From Hippopus hippopus (lineage: Eukaryota > Mollusca > Bivalvia > Cardiida > Cardiidae), in NCBI GenBank assembly GCA_946811185.2, contig OX328098.1:25801084-25865083 (forward strand): a DNA stretch of 64,000 bases, read 5' to 3'. The notes beneath the pieces are model-generated. The model made no database searches and was not told the origin of the DNA. It saw only the letters and a list, made by a program, of their open reading frames with translations. Below are positions 50,471 to 62,274 of the stretch, piece by piece. A program made the position numbers and the translations under genes. The first letter of the stretch is position 1. Every line of letters starts with the position of its first letter.

Positions 50471-50980
50471 AAAGGGTGTTAACAGGGGTGTCCCAAGTTT
50501 GATCTCCTCGCTAGGTGAACTGGCTGTTGTGATATAAAATCGAGGTTAAAATTTCCTCCTTTTTTCGGCGTAAATAAATACGCTGGCGTTTGGCCTAATT
50601 CCCAGTATTGATATACCCAGATAAATAAATGATAATTCGCCATTGGTTAAAACTGTGGACATGTTTATTTTGCGGCCCCTGCATGCCTGTGACAACTATA
50701 TCCGAGCGTTGCTACCGCAAATATTTATAAGCGTTACCCTATAACTAACCACTGTGTGTATTTTCAGAAATATCAATTTTTTCAGCAACTGTCCCTTTTT
50801 AAACGATGATTTGGATATACATCTTATCTTGAAAAATATATCTAACTGAACATTTCACTTTTCAACAATATACAGAACAATGAGAAAAAGGAGGCAATTT
50901 GTTGGCGAGATCACGTTTCATTATTTCTCTTCATGTTGTACCACAAAAGATTATCAATTTTCATACTCCTGTACCTCTGA
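50471..50980. other. Unique DNA
   Basis: Nothing recognised. Confidence 0.4.
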
Positions 50981-50984
50981 TACC

Positions 50985-51330
50985 GTTTGACGAGCCACGT
51001 ACTTCAGTCTGTAACACAGAGGAGTAGAAATTAAGAGTTCGCTGGTTCGAATCCCAAGCTCTGCCAGTTTCTCTCCGATGATTTATGATAGTCATCGCGC
51101 TTAGATTTATTCCTCTCTCACCGCTGATCGTTGTTTCGACAACGGTTATGTGGGAAAACATCCAGTGGCTTGAGAAGAATATTGTTCGAAGTACTGTTGA
51201 AAAGATTCAAGGAAAGCCTAGATAGGTGCACGAGCTGCCGCGATATAAGTGATAAAATGTTGTTAACAGCGTTTAATACCAACATACGAACAAACTAACC
51301 AACAAACGAACGGACCAACCAACCAACCAA
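50985..51330 (+). repeat. SINE, nearly full length
   Basis: Box B region GTTCGCTGGTTCGAATCCC, body TCTCCGATGATTTATGATAG, tail GTTGTTAACAGCGTTTAATA, then (ACCA)n. Confidence 0.75.
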
Positions 51331-51497
51331 ATCCTTTGCCATCTATCTTTTTTTAAGAAATTTCCTGTAACTATTTTCCTCACCTCGCTATTATCTGTAA
51401 CAGGGCGTATTTTATTCTGTCTCTTTCAATTGATCCGCTTATAAGTTTCTCAGCTTTCAATCCACTTTGTAGTTAGACAGGGCGACAGATGGCTTTC

Positions 51498-51726
51498 TTA
51501 ACCCTTTACCCGACAATCCTGTGTTTTAACGACCCTGTGGAAGTAGGCTTTTGAAAACATGGTGGGAAAAGAAGAAAATGCTGGTAACTAGCATTTTCTT
51601 CTTTTCCCACCATGTTTTCTACCCATTTAATGACAAATACTATTGCTTTAGCCACATTCAGTTTGTCTTCTACAAATGCTTTCTATATTAGCAAGTCTAA
51701 AATTTTGTCGTTTGGTAAGAAGTTAA
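51498..51726 (-). mobile_element. Family A element sharing TTAA with the next
   Basis: TTAACCCTTTACCCGAC to TGGTAAGAAGTTAA. Hairpin of about 60 bp with the AGAAGAAAATG variant arm. Confidence 0.8.
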
Positions 51727-51944
51727 CCCTTCGTCACACTATTTCGTATTTTTACGACTCTGGGGAAGACGGCTTTTAAAAACATTGTGGAAAAAGAAGA
51801 AAATGCTGGTAACCAGCATTTTCTTCTTTTCCCACTATGTTTTTACTCTTCCAAAGACCAGTCATTTCAGACACATTAAATCAGTCGTTATCAAATGATT
51901 TCAATGTGGACGAGTAAAAGATTTTGGATATTGAGTAGAGTTAA
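51723..51944 (-). mobile_element. Family A element
   Basis: Same orientation as, and abutting, the previous copy on one TTAA (51723-51726). It has the same AGAAGAAAATG arm variant, so the two may be recent relatives. Confidence 0.8.
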
Positions 51945-52039
51945 ACCAAGTTACAATTATGTTGCATTCCTGGGCAATAAACAGGAGAATAAATATTGTT
52001 CACACACGTTAAAGTTATTGATTAAGTTATACATACAAG

Positions 52040-52092
52040 TTTTATTATTATTATTTTGTAGTAGTAGTAGTAGTAGTAACAGAAGTAGTAGT
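52040..52092. repeat. TAGTAG / TTATTA microsatellite
   Basis: Short ATT array followed by about six TAG units. Confidence 0.8.
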
Positions 52093-52204
52093 AAAAATTT
52101 AGGAGAAATAAATGAACGAACGAACGAATTAATAAATTAATGAATTTATCAATTTTTAATGTGAGCAAATAGTCGCTTGACTCGGAAACAGTGTTATGCG
52201 TAAT

Positions 52205-52300
52205 ATTGCTGAAACAAGGCATAAGGAATGCAATAAAAGGTGCACTCACTACCGTGGTATAATTGAAACATGGTTGCGTAAAACACCATACAAGCAAACA
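52205..52300 (+). repeat. SINE tail fragment
   Basis: AAAGGTGCACTCACTACCGT and AACACCATACAAGCAAAC. Confidence 0.5.
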
Positions 52301-52304
52301 ATTG

Positions 52305-52553
52305 ACCAGCGCTCCGGCAAAAGAAGAGGTGTTAATGCAGCTGTGATGCATTATATCAAACAAGTCATTGCATAAAATGAATCTGTTATATCTAATAACC
52401 GGGTCAGATTAAGATAGAATGGTCCTTTAACAAGCAGAAAATTTAATATTAGCAAAAAATTTCGACCACGGTCAGCCTGCGCGAATCGCGCAGGCTGACC
52501 TGGTCGATACTTTTTTGAGATACATTAAACGACCTTTTCACCGGGCATGACTC
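52305..52553 (+). mobile_element. Family C element
   Basis: From CCAGCGCTCCGGCAAAAG to CACCGGGCATGACTCG. Perfect inner hairpin with a palindromic centre, CAGCCTGCGCGAATCGCGCA then GGCTG. Confidence 0.7.
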
Positions 52554-52689
52554 GTATCTCTTCTGCAAAAGTCCTCAGATACCGGAAAGTTACCGTAATT
52601 TGCTAGTCTTTTACTTCCGGAAGGATATACCGGGATTCAAAAAACGTCATTGTTAAGCTTATTACTGTACAAATTAAACTTTATATGCA

Positions 52690-52780
52690 CTGGCAGTTGA
52701 CAGCTTTGGAAACCATTGTGAGAAAATGCTTGCGACATACTTTTTCTCCTTTTCGCAAAATGTTTTTCACGCTGTTAATA
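52690..52780 (-). mobile_element. Family A hairpin, degenerate
   Basis: GAAACCATTGTGAGAAAATG ... CTCCTTTTCGCAAAATG, with the centre shortened. Confidence 0.45.
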
Positions 52781-52928
52781 AAACACGCGATTTTTTTTTC
52801 TGTAAATGTTTCTCGATGGTGAAGTTTTTAATTCCTTTCACATTAGCTCTTGATAATAGCTTGATTCACTTAGACCTATCAAAGACAAATATTATTATTC
52901 TAGCCACATTTAGTTCGACGTACACAAA

Positions 52929-53163
52929 AGGGTCATGCTCTGGCAAAAGAGAGTTTGATGCATCTCCATGATACATTTTACCAAACACCTCGCCATAAAA
53001 TCATGGATCCATATAAGCCAGTTTCTATAACTACCGCCTGAATGATGAGGTTAAATGGTCCTTGGACGTGCACGAATTTCAGTAATAGCAAAACGATTCG
53101 ACGCTCGTCAGCCTGCGCGGGCTACGCAGGCTGACATAGGTCGATATTTTTTGCAAATGCATT
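52929..53163 (+). mobile_element. Family C element interrupted by family A
   Basis: Starts GGGTCATGCTCTGGCAAAAG. It reaches GCAAATGCATTAA, where its own terminus should follow but family A begins, so family A inserted at or replaced the end. Confidence 0.65.
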
Positions 53164-53411
53164 AACACTTTATCAAACGACAAAATTTTAACCTTGTCAA
53201 AATTGAAGGCATTTGCAGACGACAAATGAAAGTGGTTGAAACGATGGAATTTGTTTGTAAAGAGTAGAAAACATTGTGGGGTTGCCAGCATTTTCTCCTT
53301 TTCCCACAATGTTTGTAAAATCCCTCTTCCTCAGGGTCGTTAAAACTCTGGATTGTATCAAAGCTTTCAGTATGGACGAGTCCAAAATTTTGTAGTCCGG
53401 TAAAGACTTAA
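53162..53411 (+). mobile_element. Family A element, mosaic
   Basis: The hairpin's left arm is shortened (CATTGTGGGGTTGCCAGCAT). The right side joins the end of an inverted copy (CTTTCAGTATGGACGAGTCC ... GGTAAAGACTTAA). Confidence 0.65.
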
Positions 53412-54680
53412 TGGAATTCTGGGCATCCGAATCTCCATTTCCGGTCGCTCCAAAGTTAATACCGGTCATTTCCAAAACAGCAGTCAATTAGCGCGATAAT
53501 CCTTAGACATTGTGTCCAGTCGACTGGTCACGGGGGTATTGACGAATGACTACTGGACAGTGATTGATCCGTCATTTGTTGACCAATTGCTCACTGGACA
53601 ATAATGGACGCTGCCCGGACAATGGGTACGATAAAACGATTAGTTCTAGAGAAAAAAAGAATGGATTTTTGTAGATAGAATGAATCGTGCGTCGAAATCA
53701 TGAGTTTTCGTTAATTGGTTAAGCAATATGGATTTTATTTATTGTAAAATCAATATGGATTTAATTCCTTAGAAGAGGACTAGAAAAGGTTAGGAACAGA
53801 ATAATGTGTTTAGGATGTGAAGGAATTTCTCAGTAAACGTGTGCGATCTTTATTTTTTCAGTCGTTATCATTGTTGTAACTGTCATCAGCATCATCGTCA
53901 ATGCAATTGGAAGATATCTTAACATATTTTTATTATCACTAGTAAAATCATCATCACCATCACGTGTTATCTTGTGATTATAGATATCAGCATCATCGTT
54001 CATTTTTCATATAATCATGTATCATTATTATGTCATGACCATTTATATAGATCTAATACTAAAACTTACTTATCAAGACAACTTAAATTGTAATCTTAAG
54101 CTGGCATATCTTTGATGACAACTGATAAATCATAATTTCGAAACTGCACGTTTTTTCAATTATCATTTCACTATCATCTTAATCGTTTATGAAATTGTCT
54201 TGAATACTTTAAGCCAGCAAGACTTCGGATAACAATGTTTATCATCAATATGAGCATTTTGGCTATCGTTTATATTTTCATAAATGATAACCATAAACTG
54301 GCAAGAAATTCACTTCTTGTGTATCATTATCAACATTATTACTTTCGTTTATAGTGTAATCATAGGTCAATATCATAAGAAAACTTGACCTAAGATTTAT
54401 TATATCAGTATAAATATCGTCGTTTATTTTGTAATCATTGACATAGCATTAAAATTTATTTTTGACATAAAGCATACAGGCTTATTTTCAAGCACTGCAA
54501 TACAAAATAAGTTGATACAAGGATGGAAATACCAGAAACATATACTCAAATATTGTAAGTTAATTCATTAAACATGATCATGGGTATTAAGTTTAACTAT
54601 TATTTACTTACCAGTAATATCAACATCAAAACGAGGATTCAAAATGTCGTATTTTTACGTTTATGATAACATAACTATTA
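53412..54680. other. AT-rich DNA with scattered ATCATC triplets
   Basis: Includes CATCATCACCATCACG near 53949. No gene recognised. Confidence 0.45.
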
Positions 54681-54689
54681 TAATACCAT

Positions 54690-55038
54690 GATTAAAATAT
54701 TATCATAAATCATATAATACTATCGTAAATCATATCATTCTATGATAAATCATGTAATACTATCATAAATAACATAATACTATCATAACTCATATTATAC
54801 TGCCATAAATCATACAATACTATCATAAATTATATAATACTATCATACATCATATAATACTATAATAAGTCATATAATACCAACATAAGTCATGTAGCAC
54901 TATCACAACTCATATTATACTGTCATAAATCATATAATACTATCATAAATCAAAAAATACTGTCATAAATCATATAATACTGTCATAAATCATAGAATAC
55001 TATCGTAAATGATATGATAATATCATAAATCATAATCA
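54690..55038. repeat. Minisatellite of about 20 bp
   Basis: About seventeen units of CATATAATACTATCATAAAT with point variants. Confidence 0.9.
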
Positions 55039-55096
55039 AACGCACTACTCTCATTTTTAATATTATAATGAAGTGTCATCATTGTTTTAAAAGAAT

Positions 55097-55320
55097 GAGT
55101 TTTTTCCAAACGATAAAATTTTGGGCTTGTCCAAAGTGAAAGGGTTTACAGACAAATTAAATATTGAACAAATTATGAAATCTATCATTGGAAGGGTAGA
55201 ACACGTTGTGGGGAAAGGAGAAAATGCTTGTAACCAGTATGTTCACCTTTTCCAACAATGTTTTCAAAAGTCCTTTTCATTGGAGTCGTTTAAACTCACG
55301 ATTGTGTGATAAAGGGTTAT
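55097..55320 (+). mobile_element. Family A element
   Basis: From TTCCAAACGATAAAATTTTG to GTGATAAAGGGTTA. The hairpin has mismatches in its right arm. Confidence 0.7.
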
Positions 55321-55815
55321 ATGTCACTGATAATGCAGCTTTTAATTAGATATTTTCTCTTTTTACTTGTTATTTCAGAAACATATTTGCAACAGTTGGC
55401 TTCCAAAATATCAGTATAAATAGAGGCAATCAATGTGTGGTAACGCAAAAACATTTAGGCAGACGAAAAAAAGCTCATTTATAGCTACAGAGACTTTTAC
55501 CACTATATTTTCAAGAATATTCTCCTACAGGACGAAAAATAGGTGTGTGCCGTGGTGATCGAATTAAGGATACAATAATATAAATACCAATAATCTAAAT
55601 GATAGTATCCGAGTAATTTTACTTTGCCCGGGGGACTATCTCGGTTTATTCCGCTTATTATTAGTACTAGTTACGGAATTTGCCGAAACTACTCGTGGCG
55701 ATTTGTTACGGTACATACCGAGAGTAACCGATGAAGCACAACGCATAGAGAATAAGTGTCAGGTTGATAAATGAGACGTAACTTACAAGTTATAATAATA
55801 ACGCAGCCAATATTA
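55321..55815. other. Unique DNA
   Basis: Nothing recognised. Confidence 0.4.
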
Positions 55816-55817
55816 AC

Positions 55818-56027
55818 CATTTAGCTGCTAAGCACGACTCACTGACCTTTTGCAGACAATGTAGATCAAGATCAGATCGCACAGAACGTGCAGTCTGATC
55901 TTGGATCTACACTTTCCGATGAGGTGATTTTTTTTTTTTTTAAAAATAAATTCGAAAATATCATCAATCGGGTTTTTACTATGGGCTTGAAAGTTTCGTT
56001 TAGTTTATTTAGCAGGATAAGGGTTAA
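55818..56027 (+). mobile_element. Family B element, complete
   Basis: TTAACCATTTAGCTGCTAAG to AGCAGGATAAGGGTTAA. The hairpin is at about 55855-55918; its right-hand TTAA (56024-56027) opens a family A copy. Confidence 0.8.
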
Positions 56028-56260
56028 CCGTTTCTCACACTACAATTTTTTCACTGTTCAATGTTTGGAATAATTGCAGACGACAATTTCTAAAATTGAT
56101 ACAGATTAGGTGAAGTTCTCAGATAGGGTAGAAAACATGGTTTGAAAAAGAGAAATTGCTTGTAACATGCAATTTTTCCTTTTCCAAAATTTCTTTCAAA
56201 AGGCATAATTTCTAGACACCATGAAACACGTCTCTTTTTTGTCAAAAGGTATAACGGTAA
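56024..56260 (+). mobile_element. Family A element, diverged
   Basis: TTAACCGTTTCTCACAC; the hairpin is reduced to AATTGCTTGTAACATGCAAT. Confidence 0.6.
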
Positions 56261-56284
56261 TAGGTTTCTAGCAATTTAGGTGCT

Positions 56285-56350
56285 ATTACACAAGGTGTGT
56301 ACATGTATTAGATCAGATTGCAAACAGTCTGATCTGTTACCCACTGTGTC
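56285..56350. repeat. Family B hairpin scrap
   Basis: AGATCAGATTGCAAACAGTC then TGATCT, a short inverted repeat only. Confidence 0.4.
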
Positions 56351-56422
56351 AATTTTTTTTATAAAATACGGTAATTAGACAAGCTTTGGAAATGCAATAT
56401 ATTATGCAATCAGCTTGTATTC

Positions 56423-56635
56423 TTAACCCTTATCCAGCTAAATAACTTAAATCAGATTTTCAAGCCAATAGTAAAAACCCGAATAATGTTACTTCAAACT
56501 TATTTTTTGTAGAAAAAAAATCTCTTTATCGGACAGTGTAGATCCAAGATCAGACTGCACGTTCTGTGCAGTCTGATCTTGATTTACACTGTCCGCAAAC
56601 GGTCAGTGAGTCGCGCTTAGCAGCCTAATGGTTAA
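56423..56635 (-). mobile_element. Family B element, complete on TTAA
   Basis: TTAACCCTTATCCAGC to GCAGCCTAATGGTTAA, with a nearly perfect hairpin at about 56531-56597. A good reference copy. Confidence 0.85.
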
Positions 56636-56683
56636 GAAATAATCAATTTTAAAGGTACTTATAACTAGTTTTACTTTTGGCAG

Positions 56684-56889
56684 GTTAAACGCTTTACCAC
56701 ACAATCCGGGCTTTTAATTAATTACCTTGAGGAAGAAAGCTGTTAACCACAATTTGATTTTCTGCTTTTCCCACAATGTTTTCTACTTTATGGAAGACAA
56801 ATTTTATGTTTTGAGCCACGTTTTATTTGTCGACTGTAAGTCCTCTTTAAAAAAACAAGTCTAAATTTTTGTCTTCCGGTAAAGGGTTT
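56684..56889 (-). mobile_element. Family A element, hairpin shortened
   Basis: TTAAACGCTTTACCACAC to CCGGTAAAGGGTTTG. The left hairpin arm is missing before GCTGTTAACCACAATTTG. Confidence 0.65.
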
Positions 56890-56954
56890 GATCAAGATCT
56901 GCAAACAAAGATTTGAAATTTAGACATTGAGAGAAAATTCATCTCAAACAGCGC

Positions 56955-57280
56955 CAAGCCCCGATAGCTCTGTCGGTAGCGCACAAGACTTTACAATAGG
57001 GGGTCGCTGGATCGATCCCCGGCTCGGCCAATTACTTTCCGATGATGGATGATAGTCATTGCGACAGGATTCGTTCCTCTGTCACCGTTGATCATCGTTT
57101 CGACAATAGTTACTGGTATGTGGGAAAGCAACCAGTGGCTTTGAAAGAATATCGTGCGAAGTACTGGTAAAAGAAAGGCCAGGAAAGCATGGATAGGTGC
57201 ACTGGCTGTCGGGATATAACTGAAATAATGTTGAAAACGGCGTTAAACACCATGTAACCAATCAATCAATCATCTCAAAC
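56955..57280 (+). repeat. SINE, full length
   Basis: Head AAGCCCCGATAGCTCTGTCG, box B region GCTGGATCGATCCCCGG, body GGATGATAGTCATTGCGACA, tail GTTGAAAACGGCGTTAAACA and (CAAT)n. Confidence 0.8.
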
Positions 57281-57635
57281 CACACGATACATGTCGTATT
57301 GTTTTGATTGTTTATCTGTAATCTCACCCCGTTTGTCACGATGTTGCAACCTCTATATACTGAGCCATGGCTCATATCGTGGAATTCAAGCCCCTGTCCC
57401 ACCGCTCCCTTTTTATCGTGTGGGTGAAGGGATACGTATCATTTTCTTTGGTTAAAGGTTAGGGTTCTAGTCCTGCAGATATTAAACAAAATTATGTAGG
57501 AATCCAGTTTTAAGCCGCTTTAAAAACTCGCATTAGATCATCAAAATTTCACGAATAAAGGAAGCTGTTGTGTATGGAAACTTAATGAATGGAGACTTGC
57601 TAATGCTGGCTGATCTAATTTATTTCTGCATAATT
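57281..57635. other. Unique DNA
   Basis: Nothing recognised. Confidence 0.4.
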
Positions 57636-57639
57636 TTTA

Positions 57640-57865
57640 AACCCGTCACCTAAAGATCCTAGTGTTTCGAATTCGATGATTAAAGCTTTTGAAAACATTG
57701 TGGAAAAAAGGAGAAAATGGTGGTAACCAGCATTTTTCTCCATTTTCCACAATGCTTTTAGTCCTTTGAAAGAAAAAAATATGTGATTTGAGGTTTCTTA
57801 TTTATCGTCTGTATAAACGTTTTAACATAAATAAATCTTAAATATTTTCTTCCAGTAAAGAGTTA
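57640..57865 (-). mobile_element. Family A element
   Basis: Hairpin with centre GGTGGTAACCAGC. The ends have drifted (CCCGTCACCTAAAGATCC; CCAGTAAAGAGTTACC). Confidence 0.7.
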
Positions 57866-57997
57866 CCTCGCTTGGGGAGACGAGTTTGTTAGTGAAAATT
57901 ATGGACGGGTGTAAAATCAATTTGTTTTCGGTTTGACAGTCTCAAAAAGGTTTTTTTTTTTTATAGAAATCGTGTTGATTTAACTCTTTTTTTCCAA

Positions 57998-58145
57998 ACG
58001 ACAGAGAGAGAGAGAGAGGCAAACTCGGAGAGAGAGAGAGAGAGACTCAGAGAGAGAGAGAGAGAGAGAGACTTATGAAAACAATGAGAGAGAGAGGCAC
58101 ACACTCAGAGAAACAGAGAGAGAGAGAGAGATAGAGGGAGTGAGA
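57998..58145. repeat. (GA)n microsatellite
   Basis: GAGAGA runs interrupted by CACACTCAGAG-type text. Confidence 0.95.
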
Positions 58146-58600
58146 GTTTTATAGCTTCGAAGGAGATAAACGCGTTATAAATTAATAATTTTAAGTAGTG
58201 TTTTAATTGCCTTCGCAACTGGTATAATTATGACCGATTTTTTTACTAGTTCTCTATTTTTTTTAACTGTTTTGTCATATCACAGGAACGGCTCACTTAT
58301 CCTAGTGTTTTCTGGATATCTTGATGTGTTAAAGGGGCAAATGGTGGACTGGAGCTTGGCAATGTCCTACCCTGCAACCCTCCCCGCCAATCTGCCCGCG
58401 CTGTCAACGTCTGTCGAACCTTAAACACTCTCTGAGTTACAATTTCAACACTTTAACCACTAGAGCCACACAGGAACCTCTGTATCTTATAACTTAATTA
58501 ATTGGTCACCCGTAAAGCTATAAGTGGAAGTCATAATTTCAAGTTTACGATCGACCGTTTAATATTTAATAGATGTAATGGGTGGTAAATGAGTTATTCT
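58146..58600. other. Non-coding DNA
   Basis: A 64-codon open frame at 58230 has no recognised family. Nothing else seen. Confidence 0.35.
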
Positions 58601-58604
58601 CCTT

Positions 58605-58740
58605 AACCCAACCCAATTCAGCGGCATATTTCAGCCTTTTGTCGACAATTTAGATCAAAGATCATACTACACGAAACGTGCAGTCAGATCTGTGCTCTCA
58701 ACTGTCCGATATTTGATGATATATATTAAAAAAATGAAAG
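58605..58740 (+). mobile_element. Family B element, diverged
   Basis: TTAACCCAACCCAATTCAGC; the hairpin has only partial pairing around CTACACGAAACGTGCAG. Confidence 0.5.
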
Positions 58741-58911
58741 AAAAGTGTCTTAATTCAGTCAAATTTTCTCACCAATAAATATAAATTATTTTCTTTTTCT
58801 TGGCGCCCAGGGGTTTATGCATCAGCCGTAGATGACTAATTAAAACATGGCGGTATTTGGAGAAATCTTCCGTTTCGATACGGTTTATTGAATGTGTAGA
58901 GTTAGCTCTTT

Positions 58912-59335
58912 AGCTCACCTGAACACAAAGTGCTCAAAGTGAGCTTTAGTGTCTGTTTTGTGTTCACTTTATGTCGTCCGTCGTGTGGGCGTCAACAATT
59001 ACCTTGTGTAGACTCTGGAGATCACATTTTCAGTCCAATACTCATGAAAGTTGGTCAGAATGATTTTCTTGATAGAGTCTCTTGACTAGTTTGAAAATAG
59101 GTCACGTCAGGCCAGAAATAGGTCACTGGGGCAAATCTTATAAAATCCTTATTTGCACTCTAAAGGCCTAATTTGCAGCTCATTACTCATGGTCATGTGC
59201 ACTCGTGTGCACTCTAGGGGCTACATTTTCACTTACCAAATTTATGAATCCTGGCCTTTTTACTCGGGTGAGCTTTTCAGGGCCAATGGCCCTCTTAGTT
59301 CAGATAGGTGTGAGTATTTTGAACTTTTATTTCGG
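58912..59335 (+). repeat. Dispersed bivalve-type repeat
   Basis: TTAGCTCACCTGAACACAAA then GTGCTCAAAGTGAGC is a small inverted repeat at the start. TGGGCGTCAACAATTACCTT and ATTTTCAGTCCAATACTCATG follow. This opening is widespread in bivalve genomes. Confidence 0.6.
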
Positions 59336-59339
59336 CCGT

Positions 59340-59580
59340 GCATATGCAAAAAGTATCGACTCGAATCGGCCTGCGCAGTCCGCAGAGGCTGACCTTGGCC
59401 GAAACTTTTAGCTATTGGAAATTTTCTGCATGTCCAAGAACCATTCTACCTCATTATTCAGTCGGGTTTCAGACGAAACGAATTATAATGGATCCATAAT
59501 TATGTGATGACTTGTTTGGTATAATGTAAATCACGTTGATGCATTAAACCCGCTTATCCAATAGCGCCGCCCATTCTATG
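59340..59580 (-). mobile_element. Family C element, one end lost
   Basis: Inner hairpin CGGCCTGCGCAGTCCGCAGA then GGCTG, then CATGTCCAAGAACCATTC. The right end is ACCCGCTTATCCAATAG. Confidence 0.6.
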
Positions 59581-59621
59581 TATAACCATCTGTTTTATAA
59601 GTAAAACGATGAGCTACTTTA

Positions 59622-60005
59622 TCTCTGCAGTTTCCAAACAACAAAATTCTTGACTTCTCCAAATTGAAAGCATTTGCAGACGACAAATTAAAGCTGGCTC
59701 AAATGGTAATGCATGTATTTGCTGTCAATAGGATTAAAGATATTATAGGAAAAAAGAAAATGCTGGTCACTAGCATTTTCTTTTTTTCCACAATGTTTAC
59801 CAAAGCTTGGTAACCGGCATTTTTTTCTCGATTTTTTTTTCGAAAACCCCTTTTTTCTCAGGGTCGCTAGATCTCGAGATTATTTGGTGATGGGTTAATG
59901 CTTTTGAAAGCCTGGTAACCAGCATTTTCTTCTTTTTCTACGATTTTTTGGAAAACCTTTTTCTTCAGGGTCGTTATAACTCGGGATAGTGCAGTAATGG
60001 GTTTA
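59622..60005 (+). mobile_element. Family A element with extra right-half copies
   Basis: The main copy (about 59622-59797) is followed by two more right halves beginning GCTTGGTAACCGGCAT and GCCTGGTAACCAGCAT, each with its own AGGGTCG...GGTTAA-like end. Confidence 0.65.
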
Positions 60006-60164
60006 AAAGATATGTTGAATCTGCGTCCAGCTGTGAAATATTGAGTCAAAAGTGTATTTTTTACTATGCTGGACGTAAATCAACTCTAAACCTTTATTAT
60101 TAAAATTGTAACAGGCGACTTTTTTAATGTAGGGGATAAATTGATACAAATTGAAGGTTGATAC

Positions 60165-60255
60165 ACGAATGCAAGTGAAAACATTGTGGCATGGGGAGAA
60201 ATTGCTCGTGACGAGCAATTTCTCCCCTTGCTACAACGTTTTCATAGGTGGTTTT
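60165..60255. repeat. Variant hairpin related to family A
   Basis: AAACATTGTGGCATGGGGAG pairs with CTCCCCTTGCTACAACGTTT; the centre is TGCTCGTGACGAGCA. Confidence 0.6.
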
Positions 60256-60539
60256 GCCTATAAGGGAAAGTGTGTTCTGAAGGAGTGTGTTGTGTTAAAA
60301 ATCTGGATTTTTTTGGATTTTTAATGTGTTTATTGCAATTGGTACAGATTATACACATGTGAATGTGGATTTTAATTTCTCTGTTAGAAGTTTTCGGAAG
60401 CAATGAAAAATGGTGATTGTGAGAGGAGATTCTACGTTTTTTTTTTTTTATACGGAAAGCCTGATAGTCCGATCTCAAATCTTTTCTCAGCCTGATACTG
60501 AATGGTATGTTATGGGAAATCTGCCCAAACCCTTTCTGT

Positions 60540-60955
60540 GAAATAAGCGAAAACATGTGCTTTTGTGGATAGCATAGGCTAAGATCAGATTGGACATTGC
60601 GTGCAATCTGACCTTGGATCTATACCGCTTGTTAAGTCAAGCATTTGAGGATATTTGAGGTGAAAATCTTTCCGACTTTTGTCTGATTATGTTTTGAGCT
60701 GTTGAAGAAGGTCGAGTTTATACATCTTTTACAAAAGATTTCACCGTTGTCCTGCTAAATAAATTGAATTGAACTTTCAAGCCGATAGTAAAACCCGAAA
60801 AATGCTATTTCAAAATCTTTTTTTTTTAGAAAAATATCTCCATATCGGACAGTGTAGATCCAAGATCAGACTGCACGTTCTGTGCAGTCTGATCTTGATC
60901 TACACTGTCCGTAAAAGGTCAGCGAGTCGCGCTAAGCAGCCTGAGGTTTAAGAAT
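60540..60955. mobile_element. Two family B copies
   Basis: A variant copy (about 60540-60770) is overlapped by a better one (about 60745-60951) with a nearly perfect hairpin at 60848-60911. Confidence 0.7.
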
Positions 60956-61019
60956 CGCAAAATATGATTAAAACAGCCAGTTCACCTACATGGTATATAG
61001 ACACTCTAAGAAAGCTTAT

Positions 61020-61258
61020 AGAAGACAAGAGGGGCACTGCGTTGCTCAGTGATGATGGTGTAGGATTTCAAACCTCAAGGTCCCCGGTTTGATCCTTACT
61101 CGAGGTGCGTGGCTTCTCGCTCGAGTGTCCTTTGGCAAGACATTTTAGGGCCCTAGCGCACAATCGTTGAAGACTAGGACATACATGAAATAGTGAAATG
61201 TCGCCACGATATAACTGAAATACAGTTGAAAGCGGCGTGTTACACCATTCAATCAATC
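61020..61258 (+). repeat. Third tRNA-headed SINE family
   Basis: Head GCACTGCGTTGCTCAGTGAT, box B-like GGTTTGATCCTTAC, body CCTTTGGCAAGACATTTTAG, tail ACAGTTGAAAGCGGCGTGTT and (CAAT)n. Confidence 0.7.
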
Positions 61259-61261
61259 CTT

Positions 61262-61338
61262 AGCTGAGCAAGGGACTCGAACCAGAGACCCTCTGGTTTC
61301 AAGACCTTTCTGCTGGCAACTGGGACGCCGGGCTCAGC
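61262..61338 (-). repeat. tRNA-like sequence
   Basis: The minus strand begins GCTGAGCCCGGCGTCCCAG and ends GGTTCGAGTCCCTTGCTCAG, so the ends pair as an acceptor stem, but the middle lacks a normal D-arm. It may be a SINE head or a decayed tRNA. Confidence 0.4.
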
Positions 61339-61624
61339 AAAAAAAAAAAAATGAAACAAATACATACAGGGTGGTGTTACATTAGTTTCACAAAAAAGTG
61401 AATCTTTTTTCACCTGAAAGATTTCTTTTAGTTACTGAAAATTTTAAGCACATGTTTTTGAAAGGATTATAGTAATTATAGCGGTGTGTGGCAATAGAAA
61501 TGGACTCATAAGATATGCATGATGTCTCTACGACAGTAAAAAGATACATAATTTATGTACTGAATTGAAATTATCGCCAATGGAGCCAACTAATGGGAGA
61601 AATCCACATGTTAGATTATTACAG

Positions 61625-61860
61625 GTGGGGTCCTGAGTGGCTCAATGGTAAAGTGTAGGACTCGCAACCTCGAGGCCCCGAGTTGGAGCCTCACTGGATC
61701 AACTGGGCTTCTTATATGAGTGTCCTTGGGCAAGACACTTCAGAGGCCTAGTCTACGACAGGTGAAAAGCAGGAAATACATTACTATGTGCTCTGTCGCC
61801 GTGATATGAATAAAATAATGCTGAAAGCGGCATAAAAGACCATTCAATCAATCAACCAAT
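61625..61860 (+). repeat. Third-family SINE, second copy
   Basis: Head GGTCCTGAGTGGCTCAATGG, body GTCCTTGGGCAAGACACTTC, tail TGCTGAAAGCGGCATAAAAG and (CAAT)n. Confidence 0.75.
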
Positions 61861-62022
61861 AAAGACTATTACGGGACTCTCTAAAACGCGACTAGAAACG
61901 TTTAGATAATAATCGGTTTATAGCAGATTTGTGTTGCAAATCCGCTTCCTACGATAATTCTGACCGGAACCAAATACTGTCATGTACGTACATGTATACG
62001 CCGTGCACACTCTACTTGTAGT

Positions 62023-62227
62023 TTAATCCTAAAGCTGCTAATCGCAACTCAAGGACATTTTGTGGACAGCAAAGATCAAGATCAGTCTGATCCTAGAAAT
62101 ACACTGTCTGATAAATAAAAAAAATTATATATTTTACTCCAAAAATACCTTTGAAATAGCAAAATTTTTGGATTTTACCATCAGCTCGTTAAAATTCATT
62201 TCACTTATGCAGCAGGTTAATGGTTAA
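62023..62227 (+). mobile_element. Family B element, hairpin reduced
   Basis: TTAATCCTAAAGCTGCTAAT to GCAGCAGGTTAATGGTTAA. The centre of the hairpin is deleted (AAGATCAGTCTGATCCTAG). Confidence 0.7.
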
Positions 62228-62274
62228 GCTGATACATCTCGACCTCGCTCTATATGGTTGCAACTGTATATACT

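Noticed and set aside
61262..61338. Functional tRNA gene
   Set aside because: Acceptor and T-arm pairing are plausible but the D-arm and anticodon region do not fold normally; kept only as a tRNA-like sequence.
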